Origin: a virus
Length of the DNA: 26,783 bases
Direction: 5' to 3' (one strand)
Virus record (IMG/VR): IMGVR_UViG_3300025147_000442
Coordinates: 1 to 26,783 of that record
Position numbers and translations under genes: made by a program. Each line of letters starts with the position of its first letter. Position 1 is the first letter of the stretch. Below are positions 12,569-21,188 of this stretch, piece by piece. The notes below the pieces were generated by a model. The model did not search any database, was not told the origin of the DNA, and saw only the letters and a list, made by a program, of their open reading frames with translations.

Positions 12569-15150
12569 TTGCCTTGCTTTGTAATTAGCAGTCCCCTGCG
12601 GTATTTTGCATTTGGTACTTTTGCCTCCATCTTAAACCAAGTTCGAATCTGATAAACAATTCCTTCCTTGATTTCAGCAATAACTGCCAGTGTCTGATCT
12701 TTGTAATGCTTCAGAAAAACATATTGATTAAATGTATCACCAGTGTAATTGTTGATCCATACCTCATCCGGAGTCTTCAACGTTTCATCTACACCATTCA
12801 GTAAAGCGGTTCTTTCGGCATACTTCGCCCCGTTTCCATTCAGAAAAGCTGTATCCTCAAATAGTACAGACCGATCTTTATAATCCTTGAAAAATAGTTT
12901 CCCATCTTCACTGATCATCTTCTTAACGAAATCACCTGCGACACCAGGGAAAACCGGAAGATCGAATTGTGCAGCTGCTTGCAGCACATCCATTTGTTTC
13001 AGACCATATGTTTCGTAATTCACATCCTTGAGCAGCGTTTTAGCCTGCTGTGGAAACTTACGGATATACATCTGGTTTTCGTTGAATAGCTCCGGCGCCA
13101 TCGCCCTGTTGATGCCAAAGCCCTGCGCCTGTGCGGAAGACCATTCCGGCGTTTCAAAATAAGCGTCAACCCTTGCACGCATCGCTTCCAGATCGATGCC
13201 TTTTACCTCGGACGCCATACGTGGAACGATATAACAGCGGCACTTCCATCCGTTGGGTGGCCATATCTTTTTCCACCTGGGATCGTTGGCTGGAAGTATG
13301 ATTCCCTCCAGCAGCTGATGCTCCGGCCTCACCTTGTCATCACCGACCGTCTTATACTCCCAATAAGGAAATAGTTTAACCTTGCCTGATAGCCGGTTGT
13401 AATTCTCGGTTGATGCTGCTATCAGGGAGGCCGTCTCCCATTCAGTCCGTTGCCAGGTCTTATTGAAAACCTCCATCTCGGCTTTTGCCAGTTTATAAAA
13501 CTCGCCAAAGCTTTTACTCTGCCTGAACAGCTCATTGAGTCGTTGAATTTCTGCCAGATCTTTTGCTGCGCTGAAGTGAAACAGATTCAACTCCTGGGCA
13601 GTCCGGAAGGCGTCGTTCTGATAATTGTAAACAAAACCAAGATCGGCCAGCTGCGTAGGCCGGTGATCGAGTGCTGTGATCAGATCATCTGCAAGAAAGC
13701 GGAACAACTCCGGATTAAACAGGCCACCATTGCCGGCAACCTGTTTAATAATTCTGTCGTTAATGTCGCCATCATTCAGCGTGAGGAGATCGCCAGTTGA
13801 TGCCCCGGTCATCACTGCCGGGGCCTGGACGAAAAAATCATAGAGCCTCCTTATCAAACCAAAGTCACCGTTTTTGACTGGTTTATCCTTCGGGACGGGT
13901 TTTGGCTTCGCGGTTTTAGACGCAATAACTTCCGTCTCTACACCGGGATCATCCTCTGTGTTGGGATCTGTGGCGCCGGGTTTCTTCGGATCAGACGGTT
14001 TCGCACCGGCTACGGCTTCACCATCGATTGGTGCCGGGATACTGTATTTGTCCTGAAGGTAACTGACAGGGATGTCCATAATGCTGGCAAGACTAACGAT
14101 CTCGTCAACGCTGAGCGCTTCAGCTGCTTTGGGAAAGATGAACTTACCACCAGTGACCGGGAATCCGCGTTTCTCGAATATTGGCAAAACGAAATGATTC
14201 AGAACGCGCTGTACAAACCGCATATCAGCGCGGTTCTTTCCTTCCTCGACCTCTTTATGGACTTCGCCCAGGGAACGTGCGCCTTTATCTCCCTGGACAG
14301 TTGTCATCGTTTGTCCAAGAACAGTGATCAACATCTCTTCGTTACAGGCCTTCCGGAACTCGTCGTAAGGAGAGCCACCGGTTTGTCCGGACGTAGAGGT
14401 TGTTTCAACCTCGCTCTCTTTGGGAATAACTAGCCAAGGCGCAGATCCGGACTTCTCAAAAGCCTGCTCGAGCAGTTTACGGCTTTCGGGATCGTAGCTT
14501 GAGTATTTACCTACGCGCTGCGGCATACCGAATATTTCGAGCCACTGAGCGTAGTCACCATAGGCACCACGCTTGTAAATAGCAAATGGAGCGGCCTTGA
14601 GTAATAAACCAAAATCGCGCGGCTTCCCTAAAACGAGTATATGATCATCACCTTCATACGAAACGCCACTGTCATCGTACTCGTTCAGTAAAATCTGTTT
14701 TGTGTCGAGCTTGATATGCTTGGGAGGTATTGGCTTTGCGTCGAATCCGTTTGTAAAATCAAACTCAATTCCTGCCCTTCCCCAAAATCTTACCTGCATA
14801 ATGGCGGTCAATAGTTCCTCCCATGCCGGAGAATCCATCAGTGTACTGATCTCTTCAACCTCGGACCCGTCAATATCCTGAAAGCTAAGTTCAGAGTTCG
14901 TCACTGCGCTGATTCGTTTATCAACGGCATCGCTCAGTACACCATCTATTAATAGATCCTCCAAAAGATCGAAGAGTTTTTTAACCCTTCCCATATCTGC
15001 TGCCTGGAGACCAGTGCGCCAATCGCCCACACTGCTTTTCTGTCGGGTTTGCGGACGGATAACAATTTGGTTAAGTACAAGCTTTTGATTGGGAGCATTT
15101 GGGCGAACACTTAGGCTCGCCCGTACGGTTTTTTTCTTTTTAGTTGCCAT
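12565..15150 (-). CDS. Portal (DUF935) - MuF - nuclease-like fusion protein
   Basis: This 861-residue protein joins three modules that Mu keeps apart or lacks. Residues about 1-380 are the DUF935/gp29-type portal (SVGDWRTGLQAADMG; IEFDFTNGF; TTVQGDKGARSLGEVHKE). A Pro/Asp/Lys linker spans about 383-430. Residues about 430-660 are the MuF minor-head domain with its signature around PYWEYKTVGDDKVRPEHQLLEG and WKCRCYI (about 590-650). Residues about 740-855 (LKTPDEVWINNYTGD, YVFLKHYKDQTLAVIAEI, GIVYQIRTWFKM) fit the PBECR phage nuclease/toxin domains found at MuF C-termini. The fusion should place a MuF-toxin chain on each portal subunit. The PBECR call is the least certain part. Confidence 0.88.
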   Translation of the reverse strand: MATKKKKTVRASLSVRPNAPNQKLVLNQIVIRPQTRQKSSVGDWRTGLQAADMGRVKKLFDLLEDLLIDGVLSDAVDKRISAVTNSELSFQDIDGSEVEEISTLMDSPAWEELLTAIMQVRFWGRAGIEFDFTNGFDAKPIPPKHIKLDTKQILLNEYDDSGVSYEGDDHILVLGKPRDFGLLLKAAPFAIYKRGAYGDYAQWLEIFGMPQRVGKYSSYDPESRKLLEQAFEKSGSAPWLVIPKESEVETTSTSGQTGGSPYDEFRKACNEEMLITVLGQTMTTVQGDKGARSLGEVHKEVEEGKNRADMRFVQRVLNHFVLPIFEKRGFPVTGGKFIFPKAAEALSVDEIVSLASIMDIPVSYLQDKYSIPAPIDGEAVAGAKPSDPKKPGATDPNTEDDPGVETEVIASKTAKPKPVPKDKPVKNGDFGLIRRLYDFFVQAPAVMTGASTGDLLTLNDGDINDRIIKQVAGNGGLFNPELFRFLADDLITALDHRPTQLADLGFVYNYQNDAFRTAQELNLFHFSAAKDLAEIQRLNELFRQSKSFGEFYKLAKAEMEVFNKTWQRTEWETASLIAASTENYNRLSGKVKLFPYWEYKTVGDDKVRPEHQLLEGIILPANDPRWKKIWPPNGWKCRCYIVPRMASEVKGIDLEAMRARVDAYFETPEWSSAQAQGFGINRAMAPELFNENQMYIRKFPQQAKTLLKDVNYETYGLKQMDVLQAAAQFDLPVFPGVAGDFVKKMISEDGKLFFKDYKDRSVLFEDTAFLNGNGAKYAERTALLNGVDETLKTPDEVWINNYTGDTFNQYVFLKHYKDQTLAVIAEIKEGIVYQIRTWFKMEAKVPNAKYRRGLLITKQGK

Positions 15151-15159
15151 GATAAAAAA

Positions 15160-15576
15160 TTAAAAATGCGATTCGCGTTTGTCGTTACTGCCAAAAGTTA
15201 TTCCTTGGGCTGGAGTTGTACCGTCAGCAGCTTTAATCACCGGCAGATCGGGTGATACGTTTCCTTTTTGCACGGCTTTGAGCCATTCAATTGCCCGGTC
15301 GTACCGATCCTGCCGCAGTTTCATATCGCTGCCGGCATTGCACAAATTCAATAAATGCCAGGATGCAATATCTTTCACGAAAGTTAAAAGCAGTGCATTT
15401 CTGGCTTCAGCCAAGGCTCCGAATATCGCATCACGGTCGAAGGCGCTCAGGTAGCCCTTTGCCTCACTCACAGCAGCATCGACAGCAGCGGTAACAATTG
15501 TATCATCACCACGCGTAATCACGTCTACATTATCCGTGTAGAGGTGTGTCTTTATTTCGTCGTTGGTTAAATACAT
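15160..15576 (-). CDS. DUF1320 family protein (Mu gp36-like)
   Basis: The 138-residue protein has the DUF1320 layout: MYLTNDEIKTHLY, an Ala-rich helix with VDAAVSEAKGYLSAFD, and a second helix KDIASWHLLNLC followed by RYDRAIEWLKAVQKGNVSPDLP. In Mu, gp36 belongs to the head-tail connector region, and here it follows the portal gene by order of reading. It overlaps the upstream gene by 10 nt. Confidence 0.88.
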   Translation of the reverse strand: MYLTNDEIKTHLYTDNVDVITRGDDTIVTAAVDAAVSEAKGYLSAFDRDAIFGALAEARNALLLTFVKDIASWHLLNLCNAGSDMKLRQDRYDRAIEWLKAVQKGNVSPDLPVIKAADGTTPAQGITFGSNDKRESHF

Positions 15577-15824
15577 GATGAGTTGGTGTCATAAAATGCG
15601 ATTGTATCGAAATCTTTACCGGCCTTTAAACCGAACTTAAACAGTCCGGACTTTTTGCGATCGCGAATTTCATCGCGTGTCCATACATGGTACCTGCTGC
15701 CGAAAAAGAAAACCCGGAAGCGGTTGCCTGTTTTTTTGTGCAGCCTGTCAGCTTTACGCTTTGCACGGTTAAGCGCTCCCGGACGCATCCGGAACCTGAG
15801 AACTAATGTTTGAAATCGGGTCAT
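15567..15824 (-). CDS. Basic hypothetical protein in the head operon (85 aa)
   Basis: The protein is strongly basic (MRPGALNRAKRKADRLHKKTG, RVFFFGSRYHVWTRDEIRDRKK). The order TerL - this gene - DUF1320 suggests a role in packaging or connector assembly. An internal Met at residue 13 (MRPGAL) could be the true start. The family is not recognised. It starts 13 nt after TerL. Confidence 0.7.
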   Translation of the reverse strand: MTRFQTLVLRFRMRPGALNRAKRKADRLHKKTGNRFRVFFFGSRYHVWTRDEIRDRKKSGLFKFGLKAGKDFDTIAFYDTNSSCI

Positions 15825-15837
15825 GATTAAAAGCTAT

Positions 15838-17436
15838 TTAAAAACGTTTAGAATTGACTTTTTTTACTCCAACAGTATAACTGCCGGCGTCGAGCTGCGA
15901 CATCTTTTCATTAATGATCCATATACCTCCCTCGATACAGTCGGGTCCATCGGCGGGGGCGCTCAGTTTTGGATTGACCATCTTAAATTGATCTTCCAGT
16001 TTAACCATATGAGGATTTGATTTTTCGGCCTCATTTAAAATCAGGTTGCCCATTCGGTTCATTGGTTCCAGATTCCCTTCAATTCTCGAAAACTTGTCAG
16101 TCTTACTCCTGGTATCGGGAGTGATTCCAATCGTGGTTCCTTTTTCTTTGCCGGCTGCGACAAACAGCGGAATAAAAACTTGTTCGTAAAAAGGATTTTG
16201 AAGTGAGTTATTCTCGATGAAATTATAAATCTGTGTTTTATCCCCAACAAAATCCTTCAGGTGATAATACCAATTTACATACTCACTATTTACAACATGA
16301 TCAAGAAATCCGGTGACAACATATGATTTGCCTTCACAGCGTCCGATAAGAAAAAGCGACTTATACGACCCTTTACCATTCGTTGAATTACTTGGCGCCG
16401 GGTCACCGTAGGCAATGAGAAATTTAAATCTATTCAGTGGAGGTATTCTACCCCAAACCATCTCTTTAAAAATCTCGCCTATAGAAACCGGATTATTATA
16501 GCACTCCTTTTGAACCGATAGTGATGATACCTGAGCCTGAACCGTGTCTATCTTCTCCTCCGTGTTTTTCTCCGGCCAAACCGATTTTCCACTTAAAAAG
16601 TCGTTTTTCGGATCCGGTTTATTGATATTCACCATTCGGAGATTTATGACATCCCAATTACCAAGCGGTTTTGCTCTTTTGGCAAGTTCTCCGGCCTTTG
16701 TGCCGGCACGCGTGATGCAGCAATCCTTCGCGATAATGTTACCACACCAGATAGTTAAAAGAGGCTCGGATATTGACCGTGTAAAATAAAGCGCCTGCTC
16801 AAACCAGTTCCATTTATTATTGATGATATCCGGGTTTCGGCAATCCTCATCCGTATCGAAGTCATCCATTAGCAAAGTATCGGGACGGATCTGCTCGTTA
16901 CGCGATCCACGTGGCGACTGGCCTGCGCCTAAACCGCGAAAGGCTGCACCACCGCGCGTGATAAATTCGTTCTCCTTCCAGGGTATGCCTTGCTGATCGC
17001 CATAATAAAATTTGATTCGCTGGTTTGCTTCAAGGTTGGCACGGTATGGGTTAAGGAGTCTGACTGCATTATCCTTCGAATCGGAAACAAGTATGATGTT
17101 CTTTTTCTTCCCGGTCAGGACCAGGTAAAGAATAATCATCATTACGATGGTTGATTTTGACAACTCGCGTGACCAGGATAATACCTCATACCAATCATCA
17201 TGCTCGATGATTCGTTTGATCGCCTTTTTATGAAAAGACGCGAACGGATATTTGGCATAATTGGGGAACATTTCAAGCATCCACAAAATGGGATCCCGTT
17301 CGAGCTGCTTACGCTTGGCCTCCCTTTCGGAATGGCTTAGCGATGTATCAACTGACGTTTGCCTGGCAATGTTTTGTACAAATTCATCCCAGTCAATCAG
17401 CGCGTGCCTGTCGTCTATTTTTAGCCTTTTTGCCAT
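15838..17436 (-). CDS. Terminase large subunit
   Basis: The 532-residue packaging motor has an ATPase domain with Walker A-like SRELSKST (89-96), which has lost the usual glycines as in many terminases, and Walker B LLMDDFD (Asp191-Asp192). The C-terminal nuclease domain starts at FLIAYGDPAPS (Asp345), and a PDTRSKTDKFSRIEGNLEPM block follows. It powers DNA entry into the prohead, and in Mu-like phages it cuts packaged DNA in the host flank. It starts on the TerS stop (TAATG). Confidence 0.93.
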   Translation of the reverse strand: MAKRLKIDDRHALIDWDEFVQNIARQTSVDTSLSHSEREAKRKQLERDPILWMLEMFPNYAKYPFASFHKKAIKRIIEHDDWYEVLSWSRELSKSTIVMMIILYLVLTGKKKNIILVSDSKDNAVRLLNPYRANLEANQRIKFYYGDQQGIPWKENEFITRGGAAFRGLGAGQSPRGSRNEQIRPDTLLMDDFDTDEDCRNPDIINNKWNWFEQALYFTRSISEPLLTIWCGNIIAKDCCITRAGTKAGELAKRAKPLGNWDVINLRMVNINKPDPKNDFLSGKSVWPEKNTEEKIDTVQAQVSSLSVQKECYNNPVSIGEIFKEMVWGRIPPLNRFKFLIAYGDPAPSNSTNGKGSYKSLFLIGRCEGKSYVVTGFLDHVVNSEYVNWYYHLKDFVGDKTQIYNFIENNSLQNPFYEQVFIPLFVAAGKEKGTTIGITPDTRSKTDKFSRIEGNLEPMNRMGNLILNEAEKSNPHMVKLEDQFKMVNPKLSAPADGPDCIEGGIWIINEKMSQLDAGSYTVGVKKVNSKRF

Positions 17437-17882
17437 TATCGTAAATTGTCTTTAACAAAGGCATCAAATAGTGGCGTCATATCCTGGGCTTTCACCAGGT
17501 CGAACTTACGCAACCAGGTCAGAAACTTTTTAGCCACAGAAACAATATCGGCTATTCCAACATCACTTTCCATTTTGTCGATCGCTGTAGCCAGCTTACT
17601 GATCGCATCGGCTTCTGAGGATGAAGCGTATTTCTTCTCGTCACGCTCGGCAATCACTTTATTCATTTCGGCCAGTTGCCGGTAGAGGTTTTTAAGCTGC
17701 TCCTCTTTGGTAATGGTAATCGAAACCCGGAGACCATCCCAGCTGTCGGCGTTCGCCCATTTACTGATTGTCACCTCCGAAACTTTTATCCTTGCTGCGA
17801 TTTCCTTTTGGTTCAGCTGCTCATGGATGAACAGCAGTTTCGCGTGATCGCGCTTGTCCTGCATCTCTTTTTTCGTTGCCAT
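17436..17882 (-). CDS. Terminase small subunit
   Basis: The 148-residue protein opens with a helix-turn-helix (about 18-50, LNQKEIAARIKVSEVTISKWAN), the usual small-terminase DNA-recognition module, followed by a helical oligomerisation part (LKNLYRQLAEMNKVIAERDE) and a C-terminal segment with FLTWLRKFDL. It is the first leftward gene of the head operon, and it directs TerL to the phage DNA. Confidence 0.85.
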   Translation of the reverse strand: MATKKEMQDKRDHAKLLFIHEQLNQKEIAARIKVSEVTISKWANADSWDGLRVSITITKEEQLKNLYRQLAEMNKVIAERDEKKYASSSEADAISKLATAIDKMESDVGIADIVSVAKKFLTWLRKFDLVKAQDMTPLFDAFVKDNLR

Positions 17883-17931
17883 ACCTCTCTTATTTTCAGC
17901 GAAGCTAATTATCTGATGTAACAGTTGATAA

Positions 17932-17972
17932 GATCACTGCAACTCTTGCAGCGATCAATGCAAACATTGCAG
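17932..17972. promoter_or_regulatory. Tandem 21-bp activator sites in the divergent late control region
   Basis: Two copies of GATCA-nTGCAA-nnn-TTGCAG lie 21 bp apart: GATCA 17932-17936 and 17953-17957, and dyads CTGCAA-CTC-TTGCAG (17937-17951) and ATGCAA-ACA-TTGCAG (17958-17972). The copies therefore face the same side of the helix. They sit between the divergent terminase and protease genes. A -7-like TAGCTTCG is present leftward (7 of 8 matches) with no -33 element, as expected for an activator-dependent promoter. A Mor/C-like role is inferred. Confidence 0.65.
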
Positions 17973-18065
17973 AATTACTTGTCTATTAAGAAACGAGGTG
18001 TTTAATTCGCCTTTCGAGTTTCATAAACAACTCAATTTTTTGGCAATGAAAAACATATTCAGGTA

Positions 18066-19037
18066 ATGAAAAAATCATTTGTTCTACATGACGAAACGGT
18101 TAACACTTATGGCTTCCGGATGCTCACCTCCGGGGCTGACCTGACTGAGTTCAGAAAGAACCCGGTTATGCTGCTTATGCATGGTGATTGGTCATTACCG
18201 ATTGGCCGTTGGGAAAACATCCGCATTGAGGCTGGTAAAATCCTTGCTGATCCTGTTTTTGACATGAAGGATCCCCAGGGCGCTGACGTAGCCGGAAAGG
18301 TTGAACGCGATTTTATTCGCATGGCCAGTATAGGCGCATGGCCACCTGAAGAGGTGAGTGATGATCCCCTTTTGAAACTGCCCGGACAAACGCTCCCTAC
18401 CGTAACAAAATGGAAAGTGCGTGAAGCCTCTATTGTCACGATTGGTGGCAACCATAACGCCCTGGCGTTTTATGACGCTGAAGGCAATACGATTGATTTG
18501 ACCGATGCCGGCACGGTGATAAAGCTGGTTGATACAAATAATTTTCAATATATGCCATTTAAAAAAATGTTACAACTCGCGGATAATGCTACCCCAGAAG
18601 AGGTAACTGCCGCACTGCGCACGATCATTTCGGATCGTGACCGCCTGAAAACCGAAAATGTGACTCTCGCGGGTCGTGTTGACGAACTAAACTCTACAGC
18701 TAAGGCGAAACAAAAAGCCGAATCTGTTGAACTGATTGATGCTGCCGTTAAGGATGGCCGTCTGAATGCAACAGCCAAAGACGGCATGATTAAATTGTTC
18801 GATCTTGATTTCGCCTCGGCTAAAGTGACTTTGGAAAGTATCCCTGCAAGGCAGAGTGTTACCGGAAGAATCGAGACCGCCACAGGTGGCAGTAATGCTA
18901 CTGAACTTGCCGACCTTCAGAAGAAGGATTGGGATGCGCTCGACAAAGAGGGGAAATTGGTACTGTTGAAAGATAAGTACGTCGACCTCTATAAAGAGAA
19001 GTTCAAAGTCCGTTTTGGCTGCGAAGCACAAGTGTAA
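18066..19037 (+). CDS. Prohead protease with scaffold C-terminus
   Basis: The 323-residue protein has an N-terminal HK97/U35-type serine protease (about 1-160) with His39 (LLMHGDWSLPIGRW) and Ser88 (IRMASIGAW). The C-terminal half is a helical, charged scaffold (about 185-290, RTIISDRDRLKTENVTLAGRVDELN, then AAVKDGRLNATAKDGMIKLFD). Mu gpI/Z has the same protease-scaffold arrangement. The protease trims the scaffold and perhaps the capsid protein N-terminus during maturation. It is the first rightward late gene. Confidence 0.9.
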   Translation: MKKSFVLHDETVNTYGFRMLTSGADLTEFRKNPVMLLMHGDWSLPIGRWENIRIEAGKILADPVFDMKDPQGADVAGKVERDFIRMASIGAWPPEEVSDDPLLKLPGQTLPTVTKWKVREASIVTIGGNHNALAFYDAEGNTIDLTDAGTVIKLVDTNNFQYMPFKKMLQLADNATPEEVTAALRTIISDRDRLKTENVTLAGRVDELNSTAKAKQKAESVELIDAAVKDGRLNATAKDGMIKLFDLDFASAKVTLESIPARQSVTGRIETATGGSNATELADLQKKDWDALDKEGKLVLLKDKYVDLYKEKFKVRFGCEAQV

Positions 19038-19065
19038 TTATTAACCCTTTTTATTTTACTCTATT

Positions 19066-20127
19066 ATGAGATCAAAAGTTTTTGTGGCGCTCTTTGCGCT
19101 CATGTTTAATGTGTTTTTTGCCACAGCTGTTTCGGCAGCCACCGGTTTAAATACATTCGCGGTTATGGGAACCGGATCCCTTCTCAGCCTTTTACCGCTT
19201 GTTCCTGCCGGATCGCTTGGCATGGCTGTCCAGAAAGAAATCTGGATGAACTCTATTGTTGAAGGCTTATTTGCCGATAACAGCTTTTTAAGCAAGGCGT
19301 TTAATGCCGATGAGTTTGTGAATGCCGGAAAAACCGTTCACATCCCCAACGCCGGAGCAGGCTCCAGTGTTACCAAGAACCGGACTTCTTTTCCGGCAAC
19401 TGTAACTGCTCGTGTTGATCCTGATTTGACTTTTAACCTGGATGAATTTACAACCGATCCGATCAAGATCCCTTATGCTGATCAGGTGGAACTTTCATAC
19501 AATAAGCGTGAATCTATCATCAAGCTGGATAAAGCAAAGTTGATTGAAAGTGTTTCGACTGACATGTTATTTAACTGGTCACCGGCTGTAGCGAATTCTA
19601 TCAGAACTACAGGAGCAGCAGTAGGAGCGCATACCTTATCAGCAACCGGTAACCGTAAATTATTTACCAAGACTGATGTTAAAAATGCGATGAATAAATT
19701 TAATGCGCAGGATATTCCGCAGGAAAATCGCTGGTTGTTGATAGACGCGGAAATGTATGGTCAGCTTTTGGATAGCCTTACTACGCAGGAAGCAATGGCT
19801 TTCCATTCGCTTGTGGACACCAAAAATGGTGTATTGGGTAAGCTTTACACGTTCAATATCATGATGCGTTCGAAGGCCGGTCTGTATACCACCGCCGTAG
19901 CTCCTAAGCTTTGGACGGTTGCCGCAGCTGCCACCGATAATGCCGCTGCTATCGCATGGCACGAAAACTCGGTATGCCGCGCACTTGGTCAAACCGAAAT
20001 GTTCGAAGAGGTCAAATCTCCGACTTACTATGCCGATATCTATTCCTTCCTGGTACGTGCCGGTGGCCGGCCAATGCGAAGTGGTGTAGAAGGATTGTTG
20101 GCCATTGTCCAGGACGCTTCTGCATAG
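19066..20127 (+). CDS. Major capsid protein
   Basis: The 353-residue protein follows the protease/scaffold gene, as the coat gene does in Mu. The body from residue 53 (MAVQKEIWMNSIVEGLFADNSF, then HIPNAGAG, FTTDPIKIPYADQVELSYN) matches the coat proteins I associate with Bacteroidota Mu-like phages. The first 52 residues are unusual: a signal-peptide-like MRSKVFVALFALMFNVFF with an AxA-type VSA-A site near residue 24, then another hydrophobic stretch to GSLG. This could be a pro-region for the protease. The intergenic stretch to 20208 holds only a weak CCGAA/TTCGG hairpin. Confidence 0.88.
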   Translation: MRSKVFVALFALMFNVFFATAVSAATGLNTFAVMGTGSLLSLLPLVPAGSLGMAVQKEIWMNSIVEGLFADNSFLSKAFNADEFVNAGKTVHIPNAGAGSSVTKNRTSFPATVTARVDPDLTFNLDEFTTDPIKIPYADQVELSYNKRESIIKLDKAKLIESVSTDMLFNWSPAVANSIRTTGAAVGAHTLSATGNRKLFTKTDVKNAMNKFNAQDIPQENRWLLIDAEMYGQLLDSLTTQEAMAFHSLVDTKNGVLGKLYTFNIMMRSKAGLYTTAVAPKLWTVAAAATDNAAAIAWHENSVCRALGQTEMFEEVKSPTYYADIYSFLVRAGGRPMRSGVEGLLAIVQDASA

Positions 20128-20208
20128 TTGATATAATTAATTAAGGCAGCCACCGAAGGGGTTTGAAAAACACTTTCGGGGTTGTTTAACTACTAAAAAG
20201 ATACAACC

Positions 20209-20730
20209 ATGTTAGCTTACGAGGATTTGATATTTGAAAACAAGGAGGCCTTTAAAGCCAAACTGCAACAGATTGCCGGGAAACTCAATATTAACCCCTC
20301 CTGGCTCATGGTTGTGTTTTTCATTGAAACCGCTGCGCCCAGGTATGGCAAGATTGATTCAAAGATTCAGAATTCGATTGGTGCCACGGGTCTTATTCAG
20401 TTTATGCCTTCAACGGCGAGGGGACTTGGCACTACTACTGACGCTTTGAAAAACATGACCAATGTTGAGCAGCTTGATTGGGTTTACAAATACCTGGCAT
20501 GTTACTCCGGGAGGATGCTAAACCTTGCTGATCTCTATTTTGCTGTTTTCTTCCCTGCTGCAATTGGCAAACATCCCGACTGGATCTTATCCGCCCAGAC
20601 GCTCAGCGCTCAGAAAATTGCGTGTGCGAATCCGCTGTATGACCTCAATCACGATCAGCAAATAACCGTATCGGAAGTTCAGCAGAAGCTGCGCCAATTT
20701 GTTCCTGAAGCTTTTAAATCTATCATGTAA
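20209..20730 (+). CDS. Lytic transglycosylase endolysin with EF-hand loop
   Basis: The 173-residue enzyme has a goose-lysozyme/SLT-type fold: Glu40 in FFIETA is the likely catalytic residue, and GATGLIQFMPSTA (58-70) is the standard transglycosylase motif. It degrades peptidoglycan at the end of infection. The C-terminus carries DLNHDQQITVSE (145-156), a full EF-hand calcium loop with acidic residues at 1, 5 and 12, followed by a helix. No signal peptide is seen, so release should depend on the holin, whose start overlaps its stop (TAATG). Confidence 0.88.
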   Translation: MLAYEDLIFENKEAFKAKLQQIAGKLNINPSWLMVVFFIETAAPRYGKIDSKIQNSIGATGLIQFMPSTARGLGTTTDALKNMTNVEQLDWVYKYLACYSGRMLNLADLYFAVFFPAAIGKHPDWILSAQTLSAQKIACANPLYDLNHDQQITVSEVQQKLRQFVPEAFKSIM

Positions 20731-21188
20731 TGGAATGGCTATACAATCATTTCTATAACACGATTTGCGCAATCTTCTTTGCGGTGATCGGTTACTTCGC
20801 ACAGATTCAGGGAGCAGTACACGTGATGTGGGCAGCCCTGGCTTTCGATTTGATAACAGGTGTCCTGGCATCGATGCTGAAGCGGAAAGAAAAGTTTTCA
20901 ATGACAAAAGCGTTCACGGCTGTTGGACGCGCAATTGGCGCCACTTTTCTTGTAGCCCTACTCTATGCTATGGATAAAGAGATGAATCAGTCTGTTGCCG
21001 CGAGTTATAATATTGCTGCATGGCTGATCTCCGGCTTCTATGCCTGGTCTGCCTCAGAAAATATGGATGATTTGTTTGGCGGGAAGATATTTGGAATAAT
21101 GAAAAGTTTCTTCGCCAAGCGTGTTGAAGAGACAACGGGAGTGGATTTGAATGATAAAATTAATGAATTAAGGAATGAGAAAGCTTAG
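20730..21188 (+). CDS. Phage holin
   Basis: This 152-residue membrane protein has three to four hydrophobic segments (about 10-28, 32-48, 68-85 and 96-108). The AALAFDLITGVLASMLKRKEKFSMTKAF block is diagnostic of the holin_4_1-type family. A cytoplasmic amphipathic tail follows. It forms the inner-membrane pores that let the transglycosylase out. It is translationally coupled to both neighbours, by TAATG upstream and a 14-nt overlap downstream. Confidence 0.88.
   Translation: MEWLYNHFYNTICAIFFAVIGYFAQIQGAVHVMWAALAFDLITGVLASMLKRKEKFSMTKAFTAVGRAIGATFLVALLYAMDKEMNQSVAASYNIAAWLISGFYAWSASENMDDLFGGKIFGIMKSFFAKRVEETTGVDLNDKINELRNEKA

Noticed and set aside
18107-18883. Several minus-strand frames over the protease gene
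   Set aside because: Shadows; the plus frame has the protease His and Ser motifs and scaffold helices.
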